Assembly: GCA_934254725.1 (NCBI GenBank)
Contig: CAKQLR010000044.1
Location: 1 to 16,302, forward strand
Direction of reading: 5' to 3'
DNA: 16,302 nt
Source: an uncultured Clostridia bacterium
GTDB lineage: Bacteria > Bacillota > Clostridia > Christensenellales > Borkfalkiaceae
Shown here piece after piece: positions 5,959 to 13,580 of the stretch. The position numbers and the translations under genes were made by a program. The notes under the pieces are model-generated. The model was not told where the DNA came from and did not search any database. It saw only the letters and a list, made by a program, of their open reading frames with translations. Within the stretch, counting starts at the first letter, position 1, and every line of letters starts with the position of its first letter.

Positions 5959-7749
5959 ATGTCTAAACAAAAATTAGCAAAAAAGACTTCGATTGGCGGT
6001 CAGGCTGTGCTTGAGGGCGTTATGATGCGCGGTGAAAAATCCATGGCAACAGCCGTTCGCGATCAGGACGGAATTATCCGCCTTGAAGCAAAGCGAGTGG
6101 TACCTCCGACGAAACAAAATAAATTTTTCGGCTTACCTATTATAAGGGGTATAGTCAGTTTTATTTCTTCTCTTGTGGGGGGGATTACAACTCTTACCCG
6201 TTCGGCAGAGGTTTACGGGGAAGGCGAACCCTCCAAGTTTGAAAAATGGATGAGCGAAAAACTTAAAGTCAACGCAATGGATGTAGTTATTGCGTTTGCG
6301 ATGATTTTAGGGCTTGGTCTTGCCATTCTTCTTTTTATGGTTGCGCCTACTTTTTTAACGGGGTTGATGTTAAGTCAGAGCGAGCATCCTGTATGGTTCA
6401 CCGTAATTGAAGGCGTAATTAAAATAGCCGTGTTCGTTGCATATATTGGGCTTACTTCCTTGCTTAAAGATATACGAAGAACGTATATGTATCACGGCGC
6501 CGAGCACAAAACCATTTCCTGCTACGAAAGAGGGCTTGATTTAACCGTAGAAAACGTAAGGACTTGCCCACGAGTACATGACAGATGCGGCACTACTTTT
6601 ATGTTTTTCGTTATTTTCGTGAGCATAGTGGTGTTCATTGCTTTTAATGCAATTTTCCCCGGGTTATTCGCAAACGACGGAATAGCGGGGAAGTTTTTGC
6701 GCGTTCTCATAAAAATTGCGTTGTTGCCTATCGTAGCGGGCCTTTCTTACGAACTGCTGCGAGGGTTGGCTAAAACAAATTTCTTCCTTGTTTATCCGCT
6801 TAAAGTTCCCGGCTTACTTCTTCAAAGACTCACAACGAAGGAACCCGACGACGGAATGATAGAAGTTGCGATAACGGCGTTTAATAAAGTTCTTGCGATG
6901 GATTCCAATCCGAACGAACCCGAAACTAAATTTGTTACGGCAAAGAAGCTCTCCGAAGTTCTTGCGGAAGTAAAGGCTAAATTTAAAAAAGCCGATATAG
7001 ACGAAAGCGATGCGGAATGGATTGTGTCCATAGGTGCCGGAGTGAAACGCTCCGAACTCGAAAAAGATAAAATGATTTCGCCCAAACAGGTTGAAACTAT
7101 TTCAAAATGGGTAAAAGAAAGATTGAAAGGTAATCCACTGGCTTATGTTCTCGGAAATACAGACTTTTACGGTTTTACCATCGACGTAAACGAAAACGTT
7201 CTTATTCCCCGACCCGAAACGGAAGAGCTTGTTATGTATGCGATCAAAGAAATTGCTCCGGAAAGCAATGTTTTGGATTTATGCACGGGCAGCGGAGCCA
7301 TTGCGATTGCGGTTAAAAAAAAGACCGGAGCGAAGTTAACGGCTTCAGATATAAGCGAAAAAGCTTTGGAAACGGCAAAGTCTAACGCTTTACGTTGCGG
7401 CGCCGAAATCGAGTTTATTCAAAGCGATTTGTTTGAAAATATAAACGGAGTATATAATTTTATTTTAACAAATCCGCCGTACATAAAAACATCCGATATT
7501 GACGGACTTCAGAGCGAAGTTAAAAATTTCGAGCCGAAACTTGCGCTTGACGGAGGCGAGGACGGTCTTGATTTCTATCGTAAAATCGCGACGGAAGCAA
7601 GAGCTCATCTAACCGAAAACGGCGTTGTTTTTGCGGAATTCGGTATAGGTCAGGCGGAGGAGATCAAGCGTCTTTTCGGCGAATATACTTCGGTTGAAAT
7701 AATAAAAGACATAAGCGGAACAGAAAGAATTATTAAGGCGGTTAAATAA
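5959..7749 (+). CDS. prmC: Fusion of a DUF1385 membrane protein and release factor glutamine methyltransferase PrmC
   Basis: Two domains sit in one 596-residue frame. Residues about 8-310 are DUF1385 (YqhQ-like): it opens with TSIGGQAVLEGVMMRG (10-25), has the signature YHGAEHKT (178-185) and hydrophobic, probably membrane-spanning segments near 108-138, 147-168, 213-237 and 247-267. Its role is unknown. Residues about 328-596 are PrmC (HemK), which N5-methylates the glutamine of the GGQ motif in release factors using S-adenosylmethionine. The N-terminal helical region leads to IPRPETEELV (416-425), the cofactor motif VLDLCTGSG (438-446) and catalytic NPPY (505-508). The linker has no convincing internal ribosome site, so both parts are probably made as one chain, tethering PrmC to the membrane. 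Its stop codon overlaps the start of prfA, its substrate gene. No Shine-Dalgarno sequence precedes the ATG. Confidence 0.93.
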   Translation: MSKQKLAKKTSIGGQAVLEGVMMRGEKSMATAVRDQDGIIRLEAKRVVPPTKQNKFFGLPIIRGIVSFISSLVGGITTLTRSAEVYGEGEPSKFEKWMSEKLKVNAMDVVIAFAMILGLGLAILLFMVAPTFLTGLMLSQSEHPVWFTVIEGVIKIAVFVAYIGLTSLLKDIRRTYMYHGAEHKTISCYERGLDLTVENVRTCPRVHDRCGTTFMFFVIFVSIVVFIAFNAIFPGLFANDGIAGKFLRVLIKIALLPIVAGLSYELLRGLAKTNFFLVYPLKVPGLLLQRLTTKEPDDGMIEVAITAFNKVLAMDSNPNEPETKFVTAKKLSEVLAEVKAKFKKADIDESDAEWIVSIGAGVKRSELEKDKMISPKQVETISKWVKERLKGNPLAYVLGNTDFYGFTIDVNENVLIPRPETEELVMYAIKEIAPESNVLDLCTGSGAIAIAVKKKTGAKLTASDISEKALETAKSNALRCGAEIEFIQSDLFENINGVYNFILTNPPYIKTSDIDGLQSEVKNFEPKLALDGGEDGLDFYRKIATEARAHLTENGVVFAEFGIGQAEEIKRLFGEYTSVEIIKDISGTERIIKAVK

Positions 7750-8819
7750 TGATAAGTAAACTTGAAGCTATACTTCAAAGATATTTAAAATTGCAGGAGC
7801 TCGTTGCCGACCCTGCGGTCATTTCCAATATGGACGAATGGAAAAAGTACACAAAGGAAATGTCCGATATTGAAGAAACGGTAAACAAGTACCTTGAATA
7901 CAAGAAAACGGAGCAGGAATATAATGACGCAAAAGCTGCTGTAGAATCCGAAACGGATAAAGAAATGAAGGATATGCTCGAAGAGGAAATTTATTCCTGC
8001 AAGGATAAACTCTCATCGATTACGGACGAGCTTAAAATTCTTCTTTTACCTAAAGATCCTAATGATGACAAGAATGTTATTTTTGAAATACGCGCGGGTG
8101 CCGGCGGAGAAGAAGCCGCTCTTTTCGCATACGAACTATATAAAATGTACCTGAAGTTTGCCGAAGATCACAGATGGAAAACAGAGGAAATCGATTCCAA
8201 TGAAACGGAACTCGGCGGCATCAAAGAAGTCGTTTTTTCGGTAAGCGGTAAGGGCGTTTACAGTAAAATGAAGTACGAAAGCGGAGTCCACAGAGTTCAA
8301 CGCGTTCCCGAAACTGAGTCTCAGGGGAGAATACACACTTCCACTGTTACCGTTGCCGTTTTGCCCGAAGTAGAGGACATCGAAATAACAATTGACGAAA
8401 AAGATTTAAGAGTTGACACTTTAAGGAGCAGCGGTGCGGGCGGGCAGCATATCAACAAAACCGAAAGCTGCATCAGGTTGACGCACCTTCCTACGGGTAT
8501 CGTGGTAACATGCCAGGACGAGCGCTCTCAAATCAAGAACAGAGAAAAAGCAATGAAAGTCTTAAAAAGCCGTCTGTACGATTATTATAACTCCAAGTAT
8601 GAAAAAGAGTACGCGGATAATAGAAAAAGTCTTATCGGCACGGGAGACAGGTCGGAGAGAATACGTACTTACAACTTTCCGCAGGGGCGTGTAACAGACC
8701 ACAGAATAGGTCTTACCATGTATAATCTCGACGAATTTATGGCGGGCGATATCTCCGAAATGCTCGAGGCTCTCGCTATTGCGGACAGAGAAGCAAGACT
8801 TTCTTCGAGCGAAGAATAA
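7749..8819 (+). CDS. prfA: Peptide chain release factor 1
   Basis: RF1 reads UAA and UAG stop codons in the ribosomal A site and triggers release of the finished peptide. The 356 residues are standard. The stop-codon-reading motif is PxT (PET, 187-189, in VPETESQGRIH), which marks RF1 rather than RF2. The peptidyl-release loop GAGGQ is at 229-233, and its Gln233 is the target of PrmC. The N-terminal domain is helical and rich in charged residues. The ATG overlaps the stop of the DUF1385-PrmC gene as TAATG, so the two are translationally coupled; an AAGGCGG stretch upstream may serve as the ribosome site. Confidence 0.98.
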   Translation: MISKLEAILQRYLKLQELVADPAVISNMDEWKKYTKEMSDIEETVNKYLEYKKTEQEYNDAKAAVESETDKEMKDMLEEEIYSCKDKLSSITDELKILLLPKDPNDDKNVIFEIRAGAGGEEAALFAYELYKMYLKFAEDHRWKTEEIDSNETELGGIKEVVFSVSGKGVYSKMKYESGVHRVQRVPETESQGRIHTSTVTVAVLPEVEDIEITIDEKDLRVDTLRSSGAGGQHINKTESCIRLTHLPTGIVVTCQDERSQIKNREKAMKVLKSRLYDYYNSKYEKEYADNRKSLIGTGDRSERIRTYNFPQGRVTDHRIGLTMYNLDEFMAGDISEMLEALAIADREARLSSSEE

Positions 8820-8828
8820 TAATTAAAC

Positions 8829-8852
8829 TATCCGCCACTGTTGCTGCGGATA
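8829..8852 (+). other. Intercistronic stem-loop after prfA
   Basis: TATCCGC (8829-8835) pairs with GCGGATA (8846-8852) around a 10-base loop. No T-run follows on the plus strand, so it looks more like an mRNA-stabilising or processing hairpin than a terminator. Confidence 0.35.
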
Positions 8853-8884
8853 ATAAGTCGTACAGGGTTTAAGGGGTGAAAGAG

Positions 8885-10081
8885 ATGAGAAAGAGTTTTT
8901 CGGTAAAAGCGGAAAATATAAAACCTTCCGCGACGTTGCAAATTTCAGCTAAGGCTTCGGAGCTTAAGAAAAATGGCGTTGACATTATTTCTCTCAGCAT
9001 AGGAGAACCCGATTTTTCTACGCCGGAGTACATAATAGAGGGGACAAAGAAAGCGCTGGTCGAACGCCTTACGAAATACGCACCTGTTGCAGGCGTGCCC
9101 TCTTTAAAAAAGGTTTTAAGTGAAAAGCTTTTTAAAGAAAACGGGCTGAATTACGACGAAAATCAAATCGTCGTTTCTACGGGAGCGAAATCGTCTGTTT
9201 ATCATGCCCTTTTTGCCCTTTTAAACGAGGGTGACGAAGTTATTATTCCGTCGCCGTATTGGCTTTCGTATCCCGAAATGGTGGCGCTTAACTGCGGTAC
9301 AAGCGTTTGCGTGTGTACGAAAAAAGAAAACGATTATAAAATTACGGCAAAAGAACTTCAAAACGCGATAACGCCGAAAACAAAATGTTTGATTCTCAAT
9401 AGTCCGAACAATCCTACCGGTGCCGTTTATTCAAGAGACGAGCTTGAGAAGCTTGCCAAAGTTATCGTTAAAAACAATATATTCGTTCTTTCCGACGAAG
9501 TATATGAAAAATTTGTTTTTAACGGCAATAGACACGTTTCCATTGCTTCTTTAGGCAAGGAGATATACGACAGGACAATTACCGTAAATGCCGTTTCTAA
9601 AACGTATGCAATGACCGGCTACCGTATAGGTTACCTTGCAACGAACGAAAAGCTGGCAAAACTTATTTCATCCGTTCAAAGCCATACGACAAGCGGGGCT
9701 AACACTTTTGCTCAATACGGAGCAATAACGGCAGTTTCCGAGGAGAACGGTGAATTGGATAAAATGATTGCCGAATTCGATAAACGCAGAAAGATTTTGA
9801 TTAGTTGTCTTTCTTCACTTAAAGGAGTATCGTTTGTCGAACCCGCAGGTGCGTTTTATGTTATGCTTGACGTCAGCGGATATTACGGAAAGACGTTCAA
9901 CGGAACAAAAATTGCCGATTCCTTTGATTTTTCCAGGGAGCTTTTAAGCGAAGGAGTTGCGGTTGTTCCGGGTAAACCGTTCGGTTCGGATGAGTGCGTC
10001 AGACTTGCTTATACCGTTGAAAAAAGTAAAATAGAGGAAGCTGTAAGACGAATCGATAACTTTTTAAAAAAAATAATATAA
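8885..10081 (+). CDS. Pyridoxal-phosphate aminotransferase, class I (aspartate aminotransferase type)
   Basis: This enzyme moves an amino group between an amino acid (probably aspartate) and a 2-oxo acid using pyridoxal phosphate. With the chosen start it has 398 residues. Landmarks in order (numbered from that start) are ISLSIGEPDF (35-44), TKYAPVAG (63-70), NSPNNPTG (172-179) with the cofactor-contacting asparagine, SDEVYEKF (203-210), and SKTYAMTGYRIGY (238-250), in which Lys239 forms the Schiff base. This pattern is that of the I-gamma subgroup, as in B. subtilis AspB, but substrate cannot be read from sequence. I prefer ATG 8885 over in-frame GTG 8876 because AAGGGGTG then sits at a normal ribosome-site distance. 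It probably belongs to the prfA transcript, since no promoter is evident in the 65-base gap. Confidence 0.9.
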   Translation: MRKSFSVKAENIKPSATLQISAKASELKKNGVDIISLSIGEPDFSTPEYIIEGTKKALVERLTKYAPVAGVPSLKKVLSEKLFKENGLNYDENQIVVSTGAKSSVYHALFALLNEGDEVIIPSPYWLSYPEMVALNCGTSVCVCTKKENDYKITAKELQNAITPKTKCLILNSPNNPTGAVYSRDELEKLAKVIVKNNIFVLSDEVYEKFVFNGNRHVSIASLGKEIYDRTITVNAVSKTYAMTGYRIGYLATNEKLAKLISSVQSHTTSGANTFAQYGAITAVSEENGELDKMIAEFDKRRKILISCLSSLKGVSFVEPAGAFYVMLDVSGYYGKTFNGTKIADSFDFSRELLSEGVAVVPGKPFGSDECVRLAYTVEKSKIEEAVRRIDNFLKKII

Positions 10082-10108
10082 AAAATTAAAAAAAGTTTTC
10101 AAAACCCC

Positions 10109-10137
10109 TTGAAATATTTTGAAAAATGCTGTAAAAT
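10109..10137 (+). promoter_or_regulatory. Predicted sigma-A promoter of the small P-loop gene
   Basis: TTGAAA (10109-10114) and TAAAAT (10132-10137) are 17 bases apart. A 9-base inverted repeat (TTTTCAAAA at 10096-10104, TTTTGAAAA at 10117-10125) flanks the -35 box and could be an operator, although the sequence is low in complexity. Confidence 0.6.
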
Positions 10138-10167
10138 ATATATACAATATACGGAGGTATAATATAA

Positions 10168-10566
10168 ATGCTTAAACTCATTTACGGTCCGAAAGGCTCC
10201 GGTAAAACAAAACAGATAATCGATCAAGCTAATTCCGTTGTCGATAAAGCTAAGGGCAACGTTTTATTTGTAACTAAATCCAAAACTTATTCGGTAAACA
10301 TAAACTTTGCTGTTAAATGCGTATATACGGACGATTACGGTATCGACAGTGCAGACAGTCTTCGCGGTTTTATTAACGGTCTTGCAGCAGCTAACTATGA
10401 CACCGAATATGTTTTCATCGACGGCATTGCAAGAATAACCAAGACGGATCTTGTCGATCTCGAAAGCGTGTTTGAATCGGCTGCGCGCCTTACGGACATT
10501 ACCTTTGTATTCACTGTTAGTTCGACGGAAGCAGAGCTTCCCGAGTTCTTGAAAAAATTTATTTAA
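10168..10566 (+). CDS. Small P-loop NTPase-like protein, function unknown
   Basis: This 132-residue protein begins at once with a Walker A loop, GPKGSGKT (7-14). A hydrophobic strand ending in acid, YVFID (81-85), fits a Walker B. Beta strands NVLFV (31-35) and ITFVFTVS (111-118) alternate with helices as in a compact P-loop fold. It is shorter than most P-loop enzymes and has no added domain that would name a substrate. No membrane segment or signal is visible. I have the impression of similar uncharacterised proteins in Clostridia but cannot name a family. It has its own promoter, a strong ACGGAGG ribosome site and a terminator, so it is an independent unit rather than part of the prfA operon. 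Confidence 0.75.
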   Translation: MLKLIYGPKGSGKTKQIIDQANSVVDKAKGNVLFVTKSKTYSVNINFAVKCVYTDDYGIDSADSLRGFINGLAAANYDTEYVFIDGIARITKTDLVDLESVFESAARLTDITFVFTVSSTEAELPEFLKKFI

Positions 10567-10590
10567 TTAGTCCCGTTTAGGGGGTGGGTT

Positions 10591-10611
10591 ATATTTTCAA
10601 CAAGAAAATAT
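10591..10611. repeat. Perfect stem-loop downstream of the P-loop gene
   Basis: ATATTTTC (10591-10598) pairs with GAAAATAT (10604-10611) around AACAA. It lies just before the stronger terminator and may be part of a double-hairpin transcript end. Confidence 0.5.
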
Positions 10612-10613
10612 GG

Positions 10614-10650
10614 GAAAAAAGAGTCTGAAATATGGCTCTTTTTTCTTGTC
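10614..10650. terminator. Bidirectional intrinsic terminator between the P-loop gene and the regulator
   Basis: GAAAAAAGAG (10614-10623) pairs perfectly with CTCTTTTTTC (10636-10645); two more pairs (T-G, C-G) extend the stem inward. A-rich and T-rich arms suit termination from both convergent genes. Confidence 0.8.
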
Positions 10651-10661
10651 GTTTTTAAGTT

Positions 10662-11756
10662 TTATAAATAAACTTTTTGTTCTGTTTCTTTTCCCGTAAT
10701 TTTTTTATATAACATTTCTGTCGCTATTTGCCCGAGTTTAAACCCATCTTGTCTTATAGATGTGAACGGAATGCCGAGTAAATCGGAAATATCATCGAAG
10801 TCGTCGTCAAAAACGGTTATATCGGGGATTGGTTTATTGTTTGCAATCATAACTTTCGCGGCTTTTAGCAGTGAAATAAAGCTAATACCGTTTACCGTAA
10901 TAATTGCGTCGATATCGCTGTTTTCATCGAAAAATTTTAGATAATACGCAGTAAGCTTTTCCATGTATTCTACGTTCAGAGGAAAGGGTTCGCTTGTTTT
11001 TGCTATAAGCTCTCCGCCCGGCGCACAACTGTCTATGAATAAGCGTTTATCAGGACTCAGGTTGTTGGAAACGTGGGCGTCGAGGTACCCCCTGAAACGC
11101 TCGTTCATGGTCGAAACGGAAATCGACATAGGTATGCTTATGGCAATTCGCTTCTTTCCTTGTTTTATAAGTTGTTCGGTTGCGTTGAACGTTGCTTTGT
11201 AGTGGTCGGTCGAAACAAAGCTGCAACCCACTTGTTTGACGTTTCTGTCAACAACAACGACTGGAAATGCCTTTTTGTTTAAATCTTCAAGCACCGAGTT
11301 TTTGTAGTTTGCGTCGGTAGGATAAATTATCGCGCCGCTTACGTCAATGGATTTAATCTTTTCAAGGAATTTTGTTTCGTTTTTTTCGTTGTTGTCGCTG
11401 TAGAAAAAGAGTGGGAAGATGCCGTATTGTTCGGCCTTATTCATTATTCCTCGCTGAATCGCGTTGGCGAAATGGTTAACGGACGAAATTAAACATACGG
11501 CAACTACGTGAGAGTTTTTATCCGACGAAAGGTACTTGCCTGCGTCATCCGAAACAAACAATCCCACACCTTTTTTGCCGTATACTATTTTATCTTTTTT
11601 TAACTCTTTTATGGCTTTTTTTACCGTAAAAGAACTAACATCAAGCTTGACCTGAATTTGCTTTTCGCTCGGAAGAAAGTAATTTTCTTCGTTTAAATGG
11701 GCTTTTATTAAATTAATAAGGTATTCTTTTACGTCCTGGTACTTGTAATTTTTCAT
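10662..11756 (-). CDS. GntR/LacI-type transcriptional regulator (AraR-like architecture)
   Basis: This 364-residue protein pairs an N-terminal GntR winged helix-turn-helix with a sugar-binding-type effector domain. The DNA-binding part is residues 1-70: LPSEKQI (28-34) corresponds to the GntR LPSExxL turn, VSSFTVKKAIKEL (40-52) is the recognition helix, and GVGLFV (63-68) is the wing. Residues about 83-360 resemble the LacI/periplasmic-binding fold, with VVAVCLI at the first strand, a GAIIYP strand (141-146), VVVVDRN (166-172) and a DDDFDDIS loop near the end. Order and length match AraR of B. subtilis, a sugar-responsive repressor, but the effector here is unknown: no sugar transport or catabolic gene is adjacent. 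There is no Shine-Dalgarno sequence; a consensus promoter ends 6 bases before the ATG. Autoregulation through the upstream inverted repeat is possible. Confidence 0.88.
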   Translation of the reverse strand: MKNYKYQDVKEYLINLIKAHLNEENYFLPSEKQIQVKLDVSSFTVKKAIKELKKDKIVYGKKGVGLFVSDDAGKYLSSDKNSHVVAVCLISSVNHFANAIQRGIMNKAEQYGIFPLFFYSDNNEKNETKFLEKIKSIDVSGAIIYPTDANYKNSVLEDLNKKAFPVVVVDRNVKQVGCSFVSTDHYKATFNATEQLIKQGKKRIAISIPMSISVSTMNERFRGYLDAHVSNNLSPDKRLFIDSCAPGGELIAKTSEPFPLNVEYMEKLTAYYLKFFDENSDIDAIITVNGISFISLLKAAKVMIANNKPIPDITVFDDDFDDISDLLGIPFTSIRQDGFKLGQIATEMLYKKITGKETEQKVYL

Positions 11757-11762
11757 GTAAAT

Positions 11763-11791
11763 AATATATTTCTTTTTTTATATTTTGTCAA
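11763..11791 (-). promoter_or_regulatory. Predicted promoter of the regulator, placing the start at the ATG (leaderless)
   Basis: On the minus strand a perfect TTGACA (11786-11791) is followed after 17 bases by TATATT (11763-11768). Six bases separate the -10 box from the ATG, so the transcript would begin at the start codon itself. Confidence 0.65.
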
Positions 11792-11805
11792 GCGTTTTTT
11801 TAATA

Positions 11806-11864
11806 GCAAAACTCACAATAGTCTACTTAGTATAATTGTACTATACGAAATAGATTAGTTTTGC
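11806..11864. repeat. Nested inverted repeats upstream of the regulator
   Basis: An outer repeat, GCAAAACT (11806-11813) and AGTTTTGC (11857-11864), encloses a near-palindrome, TAGTATAATTGTACTA (11828-11843, one mismatched pair). It lies 15 bases upstream of the regulator's -35 box. It could be the operator of this or another repressor; no gene is encoded here. Confidence 0.5.
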
Positions 11865-11870
11865 AGTTTC

Positions 11871-11916
11871 AGGTAAAAAAATACGTCGCATGAAAACTCA
11901 TACGACGTATTTTACT
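11871..11916 (-). terminator. Intrinsic terminator after groEL
   Basis: AAAATACGTCG (11878-11888) pairs with CGACGTATTTT (11903-11913); after one mismatch, ATG and CAT extend the stem. Read on the minus strand the hairpin is followed by a run of T, and it begins about 25 bases after the groEL stop codon. Confidence 0.88.
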
Positions 11917-11937
11917 ATTGAAGTTCAATGTTTTTTA

Positions 11938-13560
11938 TCAATACATTCCGCCCATACCGGGTTGGGGAGCGGGAGCTTCAGGCTTAGGAATATCGGTAAC
12001 CAAACTTTCCGTAGTAAGAAGTACCGACGCTATAGAAGCGGCATTCTGCAATGCGGATCTCGTAACTTTCGTAGGATCGATGATACCGTTTTCGACCATA
12101 TCTACGTATTCGTTCTTGTAGAAATCGAAACCGTAATTTGCTTTACGCGATTTAACAACCGTGCTTAAAATGACGCTTCCGTCAAGACCTGCGTTTGCTG
12201 CAATCTGACGAATAGGTTCTTCGATGGAACGGAGAATAATGGATGCGCCCGTTTTCTCGTCGCAGGAAAGAGTTTTCATTAAATTTTTCAAAACGGGAAT
12301 AGTGGAGAGGAGTGCAACACCGCCACCGGGAACAATACCTTCTTCTACGGCAGCCCTCGTTGCGGCAAGCGCATCTTCTATTCTTAATTTCTTTTCCTTC
12401 ATTTCTACTTCAGTAGCCGCGCCTACGTTTACTACTGCAACGCCTCCCGCAAGTTTTGCAAGTCTTTCCTGAAGTTTTTCTCTGTCGTAATCGGAAGTCG
12501 TCGTTTCGATTTGTGCTCTGATTGCTGTAATTCTCGCTTTAATATCGTTTTTATCGCCGGCACCGTCTATAATGGTGGTGTTTTCCTTATCTACGCGAAC
12601 CTGAGCCGCACGACCGAGCATTTCGGGCGTAACGTCCTTAAATTCGTAACCGAGGTCGGAGGAAATAACCGTACCGCCCGTAAGAATTGCAATATCTTCG
12701 AGCATAGCCTTTCTTCTGTCACCGAAACCGGGAGCTTTAACGGCTACACAATTGAATACACCTTTAAGTTTATTGAGAACAAGAGCAGCGAGAGCATCGC
12801 CTTCAACATCCTCGGCAATAATCAAAAGGCGTTGACCTTGTTGAGCAAGGGGTTCGATAACGGGAAGAATTTCCTGAATGGAAGAGATTTTCTTATCCGT
12901 AATAAGAATTAAAGGATTATCGAGAACGGCTTGCATTTTATCCGTATCGGTAACCATGTAAGCGGATGCATAACCTCTGTCAAACTGCATACCTTCAACG
13001 GTGGTGAGTTCGGTTTTCATCGTTTTGCTTTCTTCAACCGTGATAACGCCGTCTTTACCTACTTTTTCCATAGCGTCGGAAATAAGCATACCGATTTCTT
13101 CGTCGCCCGCAGAAATAGAAGCTACCTGAGCGATAGCCGTTTTACCTGTAACGGGTTTAGAAATAGTTTTAAGCTGTTCGACTGCAACAGCAACGGCTTT
13201 CATTATACCTTTTTTCAAAACAATGGGATTTGCGCCCGCAGCAAGGTTTCTTAAACCGTCGTGAATCATCGCCTGAGCAAGAACAACAGCGGTGGTAGTT
13301 CCGTCGCCTGCAACGTCGTTTGTTTTGGTGGAAACTTCTTTTACGAGCTGTGCGCCCATATTTTCAAACGGATCTTCAAGCTCGATTTCTTTTGCTATCG
13401 TAACGCCGTCGTTCGTGATGAGGGGAGCGCCGTATTTCTTATCGAGGACTACGTTTCTGCCCTTAGGACCGAGCGTAATTTTAACCGTATTTGCAAGCGT
13501 ATCTACACCGGCTTGAAGAGCCTTTCTGGCATCTTCGCCGTATTTAATTTGTTTAGCCAT
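11938..13560 (-). CDS. groEL: 60 kDa chaperonin GroEL
   Basis: GroEL forms the double-ring ATP-driven folding chamber in the cytosol, capped by GroES. The 540 residues are the usual length. The N-terminus is MAKQIKYGEDARKAL, the nucleotide motif ITLGPKGRN is at 28-36, and AGDGTTTA (84-91) carries the ATPase aspartate. A VEEGIVPGGG segment appears in the C-terminal equatorial domain. The chain ends in a short Gly-Met tail (PGMGGMY) rather than a long GGM repeat. It is the second gene of a groES-groEL operon, 20 bases after groES, with an AGGAGGT ribosome site. Heat and stress control is through the CIRCE site ahead of groES. Confidence 0.99.
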   Translation of the reverse strand: MAKQIKYGEDARKALQAGVDTLANTVKITLGPKGRNVVLDKKYGAPLITNDGVTIAKEIELEDPFENMGAQLVKEVSTKTNDVAGDGTTTAVVLAQAMIHDGLRNLAAGANPIVLKKGIMKAVAVAVEQLKTISKPVTGKTAIAQVASISAGDEEIGMLISDAMEKVGKDGVITVEESKTMKTELTTVEGMQFDRGYASAYMVTDTDKMQAVLDNPLILITDKKISSIQEILPVIEPLAQQGQRLLIIAEDVEGDALAALVLNKLKGVFNCVAVKAPGFGDRRKAMLEDIAILTGGTVISSDLGYEFKDVTPEMLGRAAQVRVDKENTTIIDGAGDKNDIKARITAIRAQIETTTSDYDREKLQERLAKLAGGVAVVNVGAATEVEMKEKKLRIEDALAATRAAVEEGIVPGGGVALLSTIPVLKNLMKTLSCDEKTGASIILRSIEEPIRQIAANAGLDGSVILSTVVKSRKANYGFDFYKNEYVDMVENGIIDPTKVTRSALQNAASIASVLLTTESLVTDIPKPEAPAPQPGMGGMY

Positions 13561-13580
13561 AAAAAATTACCTCCTGAAAA

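Noticed and set aside
6850..6960. A separate start for PrmC inside the fused gene
   Set aside because: In-frame ATGs at 6856 and 6898 have no well-placed ribosome site, so I treat the frame as one fused protein.
8876..8884. GTG 8876 as the aminotransferase start
   Set aside because: It is possible, but it overlaps the AAGGGGTG ribosome site that serves ATG 8885, and it adds only three residues.
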